This document shows, piece by piece, positions 1-23,940 of a stretch of 64,000 nt of DNA. The notes beneath the pieces are model-generated. The model saw only the letters and a program-made list of their open reading frames with translations, was not told the origin of the DNA and ran no database searches. The stretch covers positions 186,001 to 250,000 of the forward strand of contig JAXDDX010000295.1 in assembly GCA_034670405.1 (NCBI GenBank), given 5' to 3'. Source of the DNA: Hoplostethus atlanticus (taxonomy: Eukaryota > Chordata > Actinopteri > Trachichthyiformes > Trachichthyidae). Position 1 is the stretch's first letter, and the number at the start of each line of letters is the position of its first letter. The position numbers and the translations under genes were made by a program.

Positions 1-1187
1 CAGATTAATTAGTAGGGAATATAACAGATCTCTCAAAATAAAACCACATGGCATGATTTTTTGTCCCTGCTAGGGTTGGGTGATTGGACAATTACATCAG
101 GGATCTGAGATATAATTAATCTTTTTTTGCCTATTTAAATCCCCTTGATCATTTAAAATGTAACCTTCCGCAAGACACTCTGGGTGTCCTGCAGTGCTTG
201 ACATGCATAGACAGCTGCCTTGACAAAACTACATTCCATCTTGTCTGGAAAACCCTAAATAAATCCAAAAATCCATTATTTAATGCATTTATTAGGTGCT
301 CAGGATGGAACAACTGGAGCTGGACTCTGCTGGCAGAGTCTGTGAGGATGTTCTCACAGAATTAGCCCCAATGATACGCCATATGGCATTGAGACTGCAC
401 ATGCAAGAATTGGCATATTTATTGTTGCTCTATGCCACTCCAAATGTATTCAGTAAATCAATCATTTTAGTCTAACTCTTGTCAGACTGAGATAAGGACT
501 AGATTCAATTGTACGTTATGTTTATTTGTGTTATACATCAATCTGTCTGTATTCACTGTTAAACAAACAAACATGAAAAAACAAAAGAAAAGTGGGTATG
601 TGAAAACTGGGCTAGTGAGGTTTTAGCTGGGCTAGTGAAGTTTTCAATCTATGAGCCCGGCTGATTAGCGCCTAAAATCCTTAAATTCCATCCCTGCTTG
701 CACATTAAAAAGAAAGGCAGATAGAAAAGATTAAGTGCATGTTGTTTATTTAGGTTAGTCAGCTACTACCACCTGGGCTAACATTTCTTGCAGGAAACGT
801 TGACACTGAAATGGGGAAGCACACTCAGGGACAAAATCTATGCTCAAGTTGATTTTAAATTGGATACTTTTGTTGTAAAGTATGTAAAAATTTTAGAACA
901 ATCCCTCGCACATTTCAAGGCTACATTTCTTGATATTTGTCCTTGTATGGCTTGGCAATGTGATTTTTTTTTTTTTAAACCAGGGAAGTCGAGCACAAAT
1001 TCTTATGTACAATGGCGGCCTGGCATGTGGCAAAATGCCTGCTGATGGGGGAATTGCCGGAAATAAAATAATATAAAATAAAGTAAAGTAATAACAATGA
1101 CGATCCATTCAGGATATTTCACATGAAATGAGAAAATAAAAAATAATCTTGAGAAAATAAAAAATAATCTTGGATATTATTATCTAC
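1..1187. other. Left-edge non-coding stretch, probably HGH1-like intron
   Basis: I see no coding exon here. Position 1187 downwards is the intron that follows the HGH1-like exon on the minus strand, beginning with the donor gtagat. The stretch is AT-rich with a T run at 964-975 and a duplicated 22-bp AT-rich unit near 1130-1172. Any further exons of that gene must lie to the left of the window or be too short to recognise. Confidence 0.4.
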
Positions 1188-1297
1188 CTGTCTGCAGATA
1201 GGCCCAGAATGTACTCAGTAGCTTGACCTTTGACGTCAGGTCGTGTGTCAGGGGTCAAGAAGGAGAGCAGCTCCACGGCCTCAGAGTCACTCAGCAT
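1188..1297 (-). CDS. hgh1: HGH1-like protein, first coding exon only (partial)
   Basis: On the minus strand an ATG at 1297-1295 opens 36 codons plus 2 nt ending at a good donor (AG|gtagat at 1188/1187). The peptide reads MLSDSEAVELLSFL, then TPDTRPDVKGQATEYILGLS. This resembles the N-terminal helix-repeat segment of HGH1 (FAM203/BRP16), whose human form has the pattern LLPFL..GARADLQAAAVRHVLALTG. HGH1 is an armadillo-like chaperone adaptor for eEF2 folding. A possible 3' splice site (ttaagcag) lies at 1311-1312, so the exon may begin at 1310 with a non-coding exon further upstream. The rest of the gene is outside the window. The identification rests on one 37-residue exon and could be another ARM-repeat protein. 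Confidence 0.55.
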
Positions 1298-1366
1298 CTT
1301 GTAACCATGCCTGCTTAACATGGGAAACAACGGTGAAACATCATACAATAACATCCACACAAGGTT

Positions 1367-1547
1367 GAACAATTACCTCAAGCTAAATAAATAAAAGGTT
1401 AAAATAACAACAATAAAAGATGATCACACTGCCGGCAACACGAGTCCCCAGAAGTCCATTCATATCCTATCGATGTGAGCGACCAGGAAAACTTTATGTG
1501 TGGACAGTCAACAGGCTTGTTGGCCAAGATGGCCATGGCTGAACTTG
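1367..1547. repeat. Inverted repeat, left copy (181 bp)
   Basis: This segment is the reverse complement of 5016-5196 over all 181 bases with two mismatches and no gaps, by hand alignment. It sits immediately upstream of the HGH1-like exon on the minus strand. It contains CCAAGATGGCC, which fits a YY1-type core; the other copy differs at one base of that motif. Confidence 0.9.
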
Positions 1548-2919
1548 TCACGGCCATCGGCCGCCACTAGTCAATCAGTTTCCCTACCGATGTGATTTTG
1601 TTTCATTAACAATAGTTCAGCCTGGCAAGTGCGAAATGGATGAGAAGTTGAATGCACCCAGTTCCTTCCTAGTTCTCTCCAACTTTTATGTGAAAGACTA
1701 GGAATAAACATCTAAAAAAAATGTATTATTTGCCTGTTCAAAATTCTGTAGCCGCACAAGACTACTACAATATACAATCAGACATCTAGCACGGCCCATC
1801 AGTCAGAATAGCAACCCATCAACCAAGTTGTTAATGGTGTGAATGCAAAGGAGTAAAAGTAGATCCTTTGAAAATGACGACGAAAAAGACGAAGGCTGAA
1901 CACTAGTCTACAGTCTTACTGTTATTTTACAAGGGATGATCTGATAGTAACAGACATCACAGTATTTAGTACCAATGTTGGCGATGTAGTGCCACTGTCT
2001 GATGCTCAATACATATTATGATATGACATTGACACATATGACAATGTCGGCGTCTGATGTGTGTTGATGGCACAAAAGGACATTATCCCTCACCACCACA
2101 GAGCATTCTCTGAAGAACAATGTGGATGTAAAGTCCACCCAAATTTAAAACAAACTGAAAAGAATAGCAAAAGTAACTCTCATATTATTGGCAAAATTAA
2201 TAAAAATAATTGTTATTATGGTCTTTTAGCTAAATACAGGCTCAGGACCTTGCCATTGAAAGAGGCCATCATAGAAGAACGTGGCAGGCCAGAGAAAAAA
2301 GACTCTCTCATTGCCAATCAGGACAGACAGAAACAGAGTTGTGAAAACTCAGAGACTTGGAACAACCAAACATAACCATGGCTTGCTGTATTAGTCCCTG
2401 TAGCACACACCAAAAAGACCCTAGAAGGGCAGTACATCACACAGATAAGGACATATTTATTTTGTCTCAGTCATAAATATGCTCACACTAGACGATTAGG
2501 CAAAGAGATTATCCTGTATCCTCCTGAAGTGTCACTGACGTCATACGTCCAACGTGAATCATTATGTATCAATGCAATACACATAATACCACGGTTACTG
2601 ATAACGCACCCTAACCGATATAAATTCCATATACCACGGTCTGTCGTGGGTTTATGCTTAAACATGTTACTTGATATAAGGAAACTACACATGGTAAATT
2701 ACAGTTAAGCTAACTTCAACACTCTTTTAGCAATACACCGGTTTTAACTATCTCTGTAGGTTAGCTTAAATACCCGTGGTAGTAAAGTTTGTCATTTAAC
2801 ATTATATCTTCATAGATCTCCTATTAATACTAAAAAAAGGAGAAAGCAACGTTTACCAAGGCTATATCCAAGGGACTCTCTTCTTTTTTACTGTTTACTC
2901 TGGCATGGAAGAACATGTG
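1548..2919. other. Intergenic spacer between the HGH1-like gene and tctn1
   Basis: No exon is recognised. The open stretch at 2061-2375 is AT-rich with no family resemblance. A TGACGTCA palindrome (CRE-type) lies near 2535 and an AT-rich tract with several ATACCACGG words follows at 2590-2640. No transposon ends were found. Confidence 0.35.
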
Positions 2920-3060
2920 CCAACTAGCTCGCATGCGCCGGTGGGTCTTCTTCTTAAATTTTAACTGGGGTTGGCAACCAGCATCAAGCGTATTACCGCC
3001 ACCTTCTGTTCCGGAGTGTGGACCAGATTGCCTACGTTCTAAACATCAATCCTGTTTCTT
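2920..3060 (-). repeat. Short dispersed repeat, minus orientation
   Basis: Read on the minus strand this block (AAGGTGGCGGTAAT ... GGTTGCCAAC ... AAGAAGAAG) resembles the plus-strand block at 5262-5392 (GGTGGCAGTAGT ... TTGGATGCAA ... AAGAAGAAG). The same word order is common in fish genomes near LINE 5' ends. The two copies face each other, as does the larger inverted repeat nearby. Confidence 0.45.
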
Positions 3061-4419
3061 TGATTAAAAATTGAATTGCTCCTTTTCATTCCAATAAGAC
3101 TTGAGTTGGAAGAAGAAATTATATAATCTTCCTGACAACCAATCGTTGGTGTAAGCTTTCACTCAATAATGTATTCAGTGAGGTATTAACTCCGAGTCTA
3201 GTTTATTATTATTAGTTTAGTTCATTTATAGTCCTATCCATACACCCCTACTCCTCACCCTGACTGATGCTGAAGCCTCATTTGTACAAATCCACAGCAC
3301 TCAAATAGTGATTACAAAAACTTTATTTTGCTCATAAAAACAACTCTGCAAAATGTACAATGTTTTTCTATGGCCATAATTATTCTAATAATTTTGATAA
3401 AGTTCCCTTCTGTATTTAAATAGAGAAATGCCATTTTTGGACCACATAGGCTGCATATATAAAAACATTATGCAGATCATTACTGCTGCACTCGATCTAT
3501 CTCAAAATACTATTTCTACTACTAATTATACTGCTACTTACTATGATACTCCACTTAATATGATGTACACTGTAAGAACACCATATTGACTGGGTACATT
3601 TTAAAGTCACAAATTAGAAATTGGTTAAACTTAGAGTTTAGTTGAGTTTAGAAGAAGATTTGGAGAATACACATATACTATTGCGGGACCCCCAGCTGAT
3701 GTAGCAAGAAAGTACTTCCTAGTTTTCTTTATTCATATTTCTTCATTTCATAGTTTATTTGTCATATGCATGTGGGGGTGTGTGGTTGAGGTGTGGGCTG
3801 GATGCAGGAGAGAATTGAGCAGGAGTGTGGCCTGAGGCCAATTAAGGCTGATTGGTCAATTGCAGCCGGGAACCATTTTAACTGTTTGTGTTTCAGTCAA
3901 GAGAGAGAAGGTGAAAGGAGCAGAGACAGGACTGCACCTGCAGCAGGAAGGAACCACCCATGAACTGGATCAAATGACAAACATACTTACTGAAGCACAG
4001 GAACACACTGTTACTTTCATCACCACCAAACTACCACAACAACAGCTTCCACCTCAAATCCTCACCTGATAAGAAGAAAATGGCAATTCAGATGACAGTT
4101 CATGAAATACAGATCCCCTTCCACCAAAACGAAGATCAACTGGCTACAGAATGGAAAAGAAAATGACAACTTACCCTGTACAACCACAAAAAAATTGCAC
4201 TCACACATTTTATATACACAACTGGACAGAGACTAAACAAACCCTTGCACATTCTGGCAAAAACTAGAGCACATCAAGGGAGCACAGAACAACATCATTC
4301 CCACACTCCTATTCCAAGGTCACTTTATTAATGACTATCAAGACAAAGCCAACATCTACAGAAAACATCTACAACAAGTACATGCTTGCCCCATGTACCC
4401 CAGCTTTGACTCCCAGTTA

Positions 4420-5001
4420 TAGTAGTACAAAAATTGCAGTGAAATGCGGTATTCAAGACACATCACTTTCCTTCCATTCAACACGCACCAACAGTATTGA
4501 GTGCAGAATCGATTTTAACATTCTTTTAATTACTTATGAGGCACTACTCGGGCTGGCCCCACTTTATATCTCAGAACTACTGTGTCCCTGTTCATAAGTT
4601 AGATCTTCTGAAAGGACTTGCCAGGGTTTTATTTAGATTTTCTAATTAGTTCCATTCTACAGCATGGGGAGGGACTGGTAATTGCGATCACCTGGTTAAG
4701 AGCACAGGTGGAGAAAAATCCTGGCAGGATTCTGAACCCGGAATTTTACACCTCTGCCTAAAACCAGGCTGAAAACAAAGGGAGACCGAGCTTTTGCAGT
4801 CATTGCCCCCACCGTCTCCCATTACTCATTAAAAATACAGAGTCAGTCACTGGTTTTAAGAAGCTTTTAAAAATTCACTTTTATTTTGTAACATGTCTTT
4901 GTCTCTGTGCTGTTTTTCATTAATATTTTTTTTCTTTTTAATTATTTGTATTTCTATTTTATACATGTCACGTGTTCAATAAAGTTTACTTACTTACTAA
5001 C
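4420..5001 (+). mobile_element. LINE ORF2 C-terminal fragment with 3' tail
   Basis: Codons near 4500-4590 read RIDFNILLITYEALLGLAP followed by LYISELL, the signature near the C terminus of fish LINE reverse-transcriptase proteins. Further on, FKKLLKIHFYF-like codons and a terminal AATAAAGTTTACTTACTTACT tail end the element near 5001. The frame is broken, so this is a dead 3' fragment. The right copy of the 181-bp inverted repeat begins 15 bp later. Confidence 0.7.
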
Positions 5002-5015
5002 CACGTCGCTCTTTG

Positions 5016-5196
5016 CAAGTTCAGCCATGGCCATCTCGGCCAACAAGCCTGTTGACTGTCCACACATAAAGTTTTCCTGGTCGCTCACATCGATAGGATA
5101 TGAATGGACTTCTGGGGACTCGTGTTGCCGGTAGTGTGATCATCTTTTATTGTTGTTATTTTAACCTTTTATTTATTTAGCTTGAGGTAATTGTTC
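5016..5196. repeat. Inverted repeat, right copy (181 bp)
   Basis: Reverse complement of 1367-1547 with two mismatches. It lies about 210 bp upstream of the tctn1 start codon, in mirror image to the copy upstream of the HGH1-like exon. A 35-codon open frame from 5028 carries one amino-acid difference and a different last codon relative to the other copy, so coding constraint is not evident. Confidence 0.9.
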
Positions 5197-5350
5197 CATC
5201 CCCATAATAGCGATCGATCACATATCAAGCGCAAGCACAGGTCAGTTCAGTTCAGTTCACTCAAGCATTATAGGTGGCAGTAGTGCACATCAAAGTTGGA
5301 TGCAATCCCTGTTGAAGGAAACGAAGAAGAAGATGCAGCACCAGAAAAAC

Positions 5351-5392
5351 AGCAGAAGAAGAAGAAGAAGAAGAAGAAGAAGAAGAAGAAGA
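5351..5392 (+). repeat. (AGA)n microsatellite in the tctn1 leader
   Basis: About 14 AGA/GAA units end 17 bp before the tctn1 ATG, so the 5' untranslated region or promoter-proximal DNA is purine-rich and likely length-variable. Confidence 0.9.
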
Positions 5393-5408
5393 GGTGGGGG
5401 GAAAGCTG

Positions 5409-17295
<11,887 letters not shown>

Positions 17296-17419
17296 TGGAC
17301 TTGTAAGGAAGCTCAATGCAGCACACTGTCGGGAATTGTGCTCACACATGTTCCTGTGGTTATTGTATATAGTGTTAATAATGTTTGTAAGGACAAAAGA
17401 ATATTTATAGACTATTTTT

Positions 17420-17564
17420 AATAAAAGGAAATTCATTATTTTTAGACTGTACATTTAAAGGTCATTCAGGCAACATGAAAATAATTTCATTTTATGTACA
17501 ACACAGTCAAAGGAATATAGAATTGAACATTTTGAAATGTCATTATGAGCAAATGAGGTTTAAT
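17420..17564. terminator. Convergent polyadenylation signals between tctn1 and hvcn1
   Basis: AATAAA at 17420-17425 on the plus strand is 125 bp after the tctn1 stop. ATTAAA on the minus strand (17559-17564) is about 335 bp after the hvcn1 stop. The two stop codons are only about 600 bp apart, so the 3' untranslated regions nearly touch. Confidence 0.6.
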
Positions 17565-17898
17565 ACCTTACAGAAGGCCATGGCCTATACTTAATGGAAC
17601 TCATCAACCAAATAAAGAAGACATCGGAATGTTTGAAATTAATGATATATGCAGACCATTAATCTGTTTCCAACACTTTGAAAAACATTCAAATGTTTTT
17701 TCATTATTTTGCTATAGGCCATGGATTAATCATAGAAAGGTTATGTAATGATTTGGAGAAAAAAAGTAGGAACCCTGAAAATGGAAATGCATAGTTATAT
17801 CATTGGAAAATTATACCAGTGGTGTATACAAGCTACATAATCTTACTGTGCATAATACATAGCATAGTGAACATTAGCTCCACAACTTTGAACTTCCA

Positions 17899-20800
17899 CT
17901 AAAAGTCTATGGCATTCTGTTGCAGAAGGGCTCGAAGTTTGCTGTTCTCTTGTTCCTAGGAGAGAGAGAGAGCAAGAGAGATTGAGTCAGTAGGAGTAAA
18001 TCGGCATCTCTTAAAATACTTATGGACAGGAAAGAGCGACCTCCTCCCTTTCAGGGCACACATTCAGTTGCAGTGTTAGAAACTGACAGATTTTTGAGAG
18101 TTTTTATAGAAATACTTGGGCCCAGATTCATTCATTCGCATGAATTTCTTAGCGATTATGATAAACTCTGCAACCCTTAGCTCAAGCAATAGACCCTCCA
18201 AAAAATGCAGATTGCCCTCGCAACACAATCTTAGTGAATCTGGACCTTGGTTTGCATTGTTGATTTGATAAATAAAGAAGTTGTAAGGAAGCACCAGCTT
18301 ATCAGTGCGCTCTTGTAGCTCGGTGACTGTTTGGGTGAGGTGGTCGTAGCTCTCCTTCAGCTTGTGGATTTTCTGGTCAGCACGGGCCTTCACCGACACC
18401 AGGATACCTAGGACACATTCAAACACTGAGATGCCTCCACACATAGGGACTAGAAGCCGATGTGACCTATTCTTTTTGGGAAGCACATCTCCAATGCAAA
18501 TCGGAGGCCAAACTTTCTTCCTTCTACCTCTCTCATTAGCTCTTATTCCACTTTTCTCTTACATGATGGTTCTATGGTCACAGGAATATTGTAAGTACAC
18601 CAACACCTTTTTGAAGTTTATTCTACTGTTGATTAAAATATAGATGGACTCCATGTTTGTCCACCAATACAGTTTGCCGTCCATGATCATAGCATGCTTT
18701 CTGTATTGTTTTTACGAAGTTCGTCTGCTTATTAACAGTCAGTCAATCTAACAGTCATTAAAAGGAAAATTCAACCCAAAATGTACTTAAAGGGTACTTT
18801 GACATAGTGAATGGCATTCATTCTTCTTGAGACTAAACTGGGGACATTGACCCATATGGCCTGCATTACTTACACCGAACTACAGACTTGATACACAGAA
18901 TTATATGTCTGGCACTAGATTTTGCCCCCCACCATTGCCTCTTTGAATTGCCTCGCCCAAGGTTTCTTCCGGTGTTCCTTATCTTAATAGAGCGTTTTAG
19001 GCTGTTAGTGTGGGGGGCAAGTTAAGATATTTTAGGCAGATTACGTCGTCCTCTCTTTATGTCCTCTTCAACCTGTAACCATTTTCATGTAATATCGGAA
19101 TTGTCATAATTTTACTGAAAACTGATTGTTATAAATATGATTTTCAGCTTGTCGTAGTTAGGCCTGTAAAGTCCTTTGAGGCTTGTTTGTGATAAAGGGC
19201 TATACAAATAAACTTGACTTAACTAATGGATAATGCTGGACCAAAATTCAAAATGTCAATGTATTTAAAAACAATACATTTCAGCATCTATAAACTATCA
19301 AAAAAAATTGTATAGATGAAAGATCACTTTTTGAACCACTGAAACATTCAACACAAACTAACTGAAATCAGCAGTCCTATTCTAATGGTACTTAAGGAAT
19401 ATGGCCCTTGATCATTTTGTTGTTTTTTGACATTATGAACTATGTCTGCTATGTAAATCTGTTTATTTTGTATAGCTTTAATTGATGAATTGTTTTGTTT
19501 TGAAGACTGCTGCTGGTAGCCCAAATGGCCACAAGATGTCACTGTTATTCATTTGTATTTACTTTCATCTTGAGTCCTAATGTGACTTTGTTTAATGTGA
19601 TGTGTTCCTTTTACTTTAAATTTTCCAACATTTCTCTTCTGCTTCCCTGTGTGCTTATTAATGGTCATGGAAGCAGATTCACCAATATGTTCTGTGTAAC
19701 CTATGGGCTGCTAGAATGACGCACATTTGTAGTGGCAGTCCATATTATTTTAAAGACAAAATCACCATGTACCCACCATTAATAATTCTGGCCACCCTCC
19801 AGAGTCGCAGCAGAATGAGGAAGCCCATACCATCAAAGGAATCCTCATGGGCGATGAAGACGATGTCCAGGACAAAGGACACCACCACCACTAACCCGTC
19901 AAACACCTCAAACTTATGCTGGAAGAACTCTAGGCGGTAGGCATAAAGCTTACCACCCAGCTCCACCATGAAAAACGTGAGAAGTGCCAGGCTCAGGTAG
20001 TGGAACACCTGGAAAAGGATTTATGTGAGAGATCTACAAGAAGCAGTGTAGGCTTTTTTTGGTCAACCTGAGATGCATTTGACAATCAATACTTGTTTTG
20101 ATCAGGTGCAGTTATTTACATTGAGTGTTATATTATATGAAAATCTGTTTTTACAGAGCATTTGATAAAATAGTCTGGTGTACAGTGAAATGGACAGAAG
20201 TCCTGGTCTCACCTCTGGAGCAACATGGCCATGTTCCAATTTGATGATTGACAGATCAATTAGCAGTTCAATCAGAACAAAGATGGCATCCAAGATTACC
20301 AAACACACCACCAACACCTGAAAGTGAAGTCACAATCAGATAATTCATCTCTTGGTACAGCCTACTGGCTGGGTAATCTGCCATAAACTGAGTTAAATCA
20401 CCATGAATCTGGCACTACAAATTCAGAATTATACCACCAAAAACTTTACTACTGTGAGGGCTTAAAAGTATGTCATAAGATTTCTTTGCATTCTATACTT
20501 TTACCATTAAGCAAAAAAAATTAAATGGCAATATATCTAGGGCAGGTGAAATGGCCTGTGGAGAGAATTGAAGATTGCAGTTCACCAACACTCCCTATCC
20601 AATCTGACAGAGTTTGAGAGGATCTGCAAAGAAGAATGGGAGAAACTGCCAAAATCCTGCAAAGGCACCTCTACAAGGTACTGAATTAAATGGTCTGAAC
20701 CTTTTGTAAATTAGATATTTTAGGTTTTCTATTTATTCATAAATTTGCAAAGATTTCTAAACACATTTTCGCTTTGTCATTATGGGATATTGTGTGTAGA

Positions 20801-22372
20801 TTGATGGCAAAAAAATGTTTTAATCCATTTTAAATTCAGTCTATAACAAAGTGCGGAAAAAGTCAAGGGGTCTGAATACTTTCCGTATACTGTGGTATCA
20901 CATAATTTCTGTGGTATCACATAGTAGCTTATATAGTTCTAAAATAACTACAGTAAAACAATAAAAGAGTAAAGAACTCAAAGGTGAGATAGGACATCTG
21001 TTTGGCCTAAGACTGACCCAAGAACAGGAGATAATAAAACAATTAAAGGGTCACTCTCCATGTCCCATGGAAGCAGGTGGTTTTATGTGGAGCCATCCAG
21101 AAATGTAATTGACTTATCAAAAAGTTTGCATTGTGCCAGTGGCCCAGACACTTCCTTTTTCCTTTGTATGGTACAGATAACATGGACAGGAATAGATTGG
21201 CAAATGACGTGGAGGGGGAATAATTACAGTTACGTACTTTTGGCTATATAACAAAAACTGGGTGAAAACAAGTGTTGCACTAGGTAGACCTGCTGTGCAT
21301 TGTCGTAGCACTACAGTGTATAATATATGCAGTAGCTCACTTGCTGGCTGTGTAGTGTAGAGCAGAAACTACCAGGGGTCAGCAGTACATGAGACCCAAG
21401 CAATCACAAACAGCCACTAGTGGCTCTGTTATGCTGTGGGGGGCATTTTCCTGGCATGCTTTGGGTCCACTTGTCCCCTTAGAGGGAAGGGTCACTGCAA
21501 ATCAATACAAAGTTATTCTGAATGATCACCTTTGTGCTATGATGAAACATTTCTATCCTGATGGGAGTGGCCTCTTCCAGGATGACCATGCCCCCATCCA
21601 CAGGGCACGAGGGGTAACTGAATGGTTTGATGGGTATGACAATGGTGTGAATCGTGAATCATATGCTATGGTCTTCGCAGTCACCAGATCTCAACCCAAC
21701 TGAACACCTATGGGAGATTTTGGACAGCACTCTCCACCACCATCATCAAAACACCAAATGAGGGAATATCTTTTGGAAGAATGGTGTTCCATCCCTCCAG
21801 TAGAGTTGCAGAAACTTGGAGAATTTATGCCAAGGCACATTGAAGCTCCGGTCTCTTTTAAAAATTAAAAAGGTGGCCATGGCCATGATTATTGGCACCC
21901 TTTAGAACAATTTAAATACATTTTGTTGGAGGAAATAGATTCTCATTTGCAGTCTGTTCTGCTTCCCTGGTTATTTGTGTAAATGGTGAAGAGAAAAGAG
22001 CTGTCTGAGGATGTCAGAAAAACTCAGGCTTAATAGATAAAACATCTATTCTCTCAACTTTAGCTATTATAGGCTTGAATCATGACATAACTGCTTGGGG
22101 CTATACTATTTTGTACTTGCTTTTTTTTAATGTAAATATTGGTTGTACCTCCACTAACAAAAGGCTGATGAAGTGATTACTATAATGTTGTGAATTACCT
22201 GAAATCGGTCAGAAATGTAAAGCCTTTGAAGGGAATCCCTGAAGGTCAGGTTTGTTGGAAACTGGCCAGTGGCTGGACCCAGTTCCTCACTGGCCTCATG
22301 GAGCTCTTCATCTTCCCACTTCGTTGGCTGTCCATCACCCACAGTGGTGAAATACCTCAGGTACCGAGCCAT
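17899..22372 (-). CDS. hvcn1: Voltage-gated proton channel Hv1, complete, 5 coding exons
   Basis: Minus-strand exons: 22372-22199, 20317-20213, 20008-19777, 18407-18295, 17955-17899 (681 nt, 226 aa; human 273). Hv1 is a pore-less four-helix voltage-sensor dimer that extrudes protons, supporting phagocyte NADPH oxidase and sperm pH. S1 (about 59-79) keeps the selectivity aspartate D68 and acidic E75/D79. S2 (about 94-115) keeps E109 and K113. S3 keeps D130. S4 has [10 protein letters not shown] with R161, R164, R167. Residues 171-226 form a leucine-rich coiled coil ending [12 protein letters not shown]. Zinc-site H96 (human H140) is kept, but the position of human H193 is D149. A 3' splice site 11 bp before the ATG (exon begins 22383) implies an upstream non-coding exon that I cannot place. 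The coiled-coil exon donor (CTG|gtgctt) is weak. The shorter N-terminal region is typical of fish. Confidence 0.92.
18830..19215 (+). mobile_element. LINE 3' end in hvcn1 intron
   Basis: CTTTGAGGCTTGTTTGTGAT followed by AAAGGGCTATACAAATAAAC and TTGACTT is a standard non-LTR 3' tail; the preceding 300 bp fits its untranslated region. It is antisense to hvcn1. Confidence 0.65.
20545..20890 (+). mobile_element. Tc1-like transposon 3' end in hvcn1 intron 1
   Basis: GAGTTTGAGAGGATCTGCAA then GAAGAATGGGAGAAACTGCC is the transposase 3' end. It is followed by GCTTTGTCATTATGGGATAT and CAAGGGGTCTGAATACTTTC at the right terminus. The 5' part is missing. Confidence 0.8.
21380..22010 (+). mobile_element. 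Tc1/mariner transposase relics in hvcn1 intron 1
   Basis: Codons from 21420 read [20 protein letters not shown], then [20 protein letters not shown], the middle and second catalytic Asp region of a fish Tc1/mariner transposase; a frameshift follows before the [12 protein letters not shown] box near 21690. From about 21870 the terminus of a different Tc1 family starts (CATGATTATTGGCACCCTTT), also present at 36.5 and 53.0 kb. Both are dead fragments on the strand opposite to hvcn1. Confidence 0.8.
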
Positions 22373-22383
22373 GAAACAAGACT

Positions 22384-23265
22384 CTAGAAAAGTGGTGGGC
22401 CACGTCCCACCTTCCCCTTTAGCTTACCTGAAAGAGAAGAAGAGAATATTGCATTGGAATTCAATGGTGTCTCAAACGCTTTACAGCTAGAGGACACAGG
22501 TGTTTCCTTAAACAACTTCATAGAGTATAATACGTTTTAAGCAGTGCATCAATATTATACAGGGAAAACTTCAGGTTGGCTGTGCCCCTTAAAATGACAG
22601 ATTCCCTCTGAAAATAAAGCAAAATATGATAAATGGAATTTCAGGCCAATAAAAGCATTAAAAAAAATATAGCCTCAATTGGTAATTCTGGGGTTCAAGC
22701 CCAAATGTTTAATTTTTGTAGCATATGAGCAACAACTTGTTTAATTTCAAAAAGTAATTTTGAATGACTTAGCCATAAAATCTATTAGTTCTCTGCTGAC
22801 CACAGTATGGGGATATAACAATTTTCCCTTATTATTTAGTCAAATGCCACTACATTTTCCCTGGGAAAATTATCCCGTGCAATAAAAGTCTCCTATCAGG
22901 GGTTAAGAACTTTATGGAAATGTTCAAAGACTAGGTTTTGACCCTCACACCAAGTTTCATAAAGATACCGTATCCATTAACTGACCTTGTGAGGGTTATG
23001 ACCTATTGAAATCATCTATATATTAACATTACTGTGATTTGCATGAAATGCTGACATATGTACTCGATGTTTTGTAGTGATTTGCCTGCCCATTCAACTG
23101 TTACTGACGCCTAGTGTTGAGACCCAACACAACCTCTTATTTATTTTCCATCAATACACTACACTTTATTATAGCACCCCAATTGGCAAGTTGAAACATT
23201 TGCACACCACGTATACCAAGTTTCATAGGGATTATGCATACCCACCTTGAGTTCTATGTAATTTT
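22384..23265. other. Non-coding upstream region of hvcn1
   Basis: Probably the first hvcn1 intron or upstream DNA. I see no exon. The 22870-23265 part contains sequence of the CACCAAGTTTCATAAAGAT type that belongs to a dispersed fish repeat and leads into the duplicated block. Confidence 0.4.
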
Positions 23266-23940
23266 GTGATAGACCAGATGCATAAGCCTCTAGGCCACAC
23301 CCACACATGCCAAACATAACGAAACTTTAGAATACTTGGGTCTAAAGCACGTGTACCAAATTTCGTGAAATTCGGTGAATAAAATTATACAATTTGTGTT
23401 AATATAGTTTTGTGATGATTGGACAAATAGTCAATGAGTCATTTTGTATTAGGCCACGCCTCTTTTCCAAATTAATCAGTTAATGGCGCCCAAGTTGTTT
23501 ATCAGATCAGGCCTAATTATATTGTGTTACTTTAACTACGTCCCCTTTGGCTCTGCACCAAATTTGGTGTTGAAAGGTCAAAAATTGAAGCCTTGAAAAA
23601 AATCTTTCAAAAACAATTGCAAAACATTAAAAAAATATTGCAGAATTGGGTGGTCTTTCAAGCAAATTTGTAGGACAGATGTACATGTGTACCAAGCTTT
23701 TTGAGAATCGGACTTACAGTGTAGGAGTTATGGCCTTTCAAATTTGGATTTTTAGTGACCGGCTGACTGGGGTCATATTACTTGGGAAACATTTGCACAC
23801 CAATATCTATCACTCTGTCAAAGTTGTCTCCATCATGTACCGTGTCAAAGCAATTTGAGGAACGGCAAAAAAGAAGAAAAAAAAAAAACAGCACAAAAAT
23901 TTGGCTTGAACCTCTAATTGGCAGTGAACTTGATTTAAAA
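23266..23940 (+). repeat. Segmental duplication, copy A (left half)
   Basis: Matches 26846-27520 in order and orientation with scattered changes, for example CACACATGCC, TACTTGGGTCTAAAGCA, ATCAGATCAGGCCT, TGACTGGGGTCATATT, CAATATCTATCA and CTTGATTTAAA. No coding potential is recognised. Confidence 0.85.

Noticed and set aside
5028-5135. Possible small protein in the 181-bp inverted repeat
   Set aside because: The two differences between the copies change an amino acid and the terminal codon, giving no sign of protein constraint; no known family.
21389-21703. Functional Tc1/mariner transposase
   Set aside because: Only the middle of the protein is open, the last catalytic region is frameshifted and the N-terminal DNA-binding part is absent.
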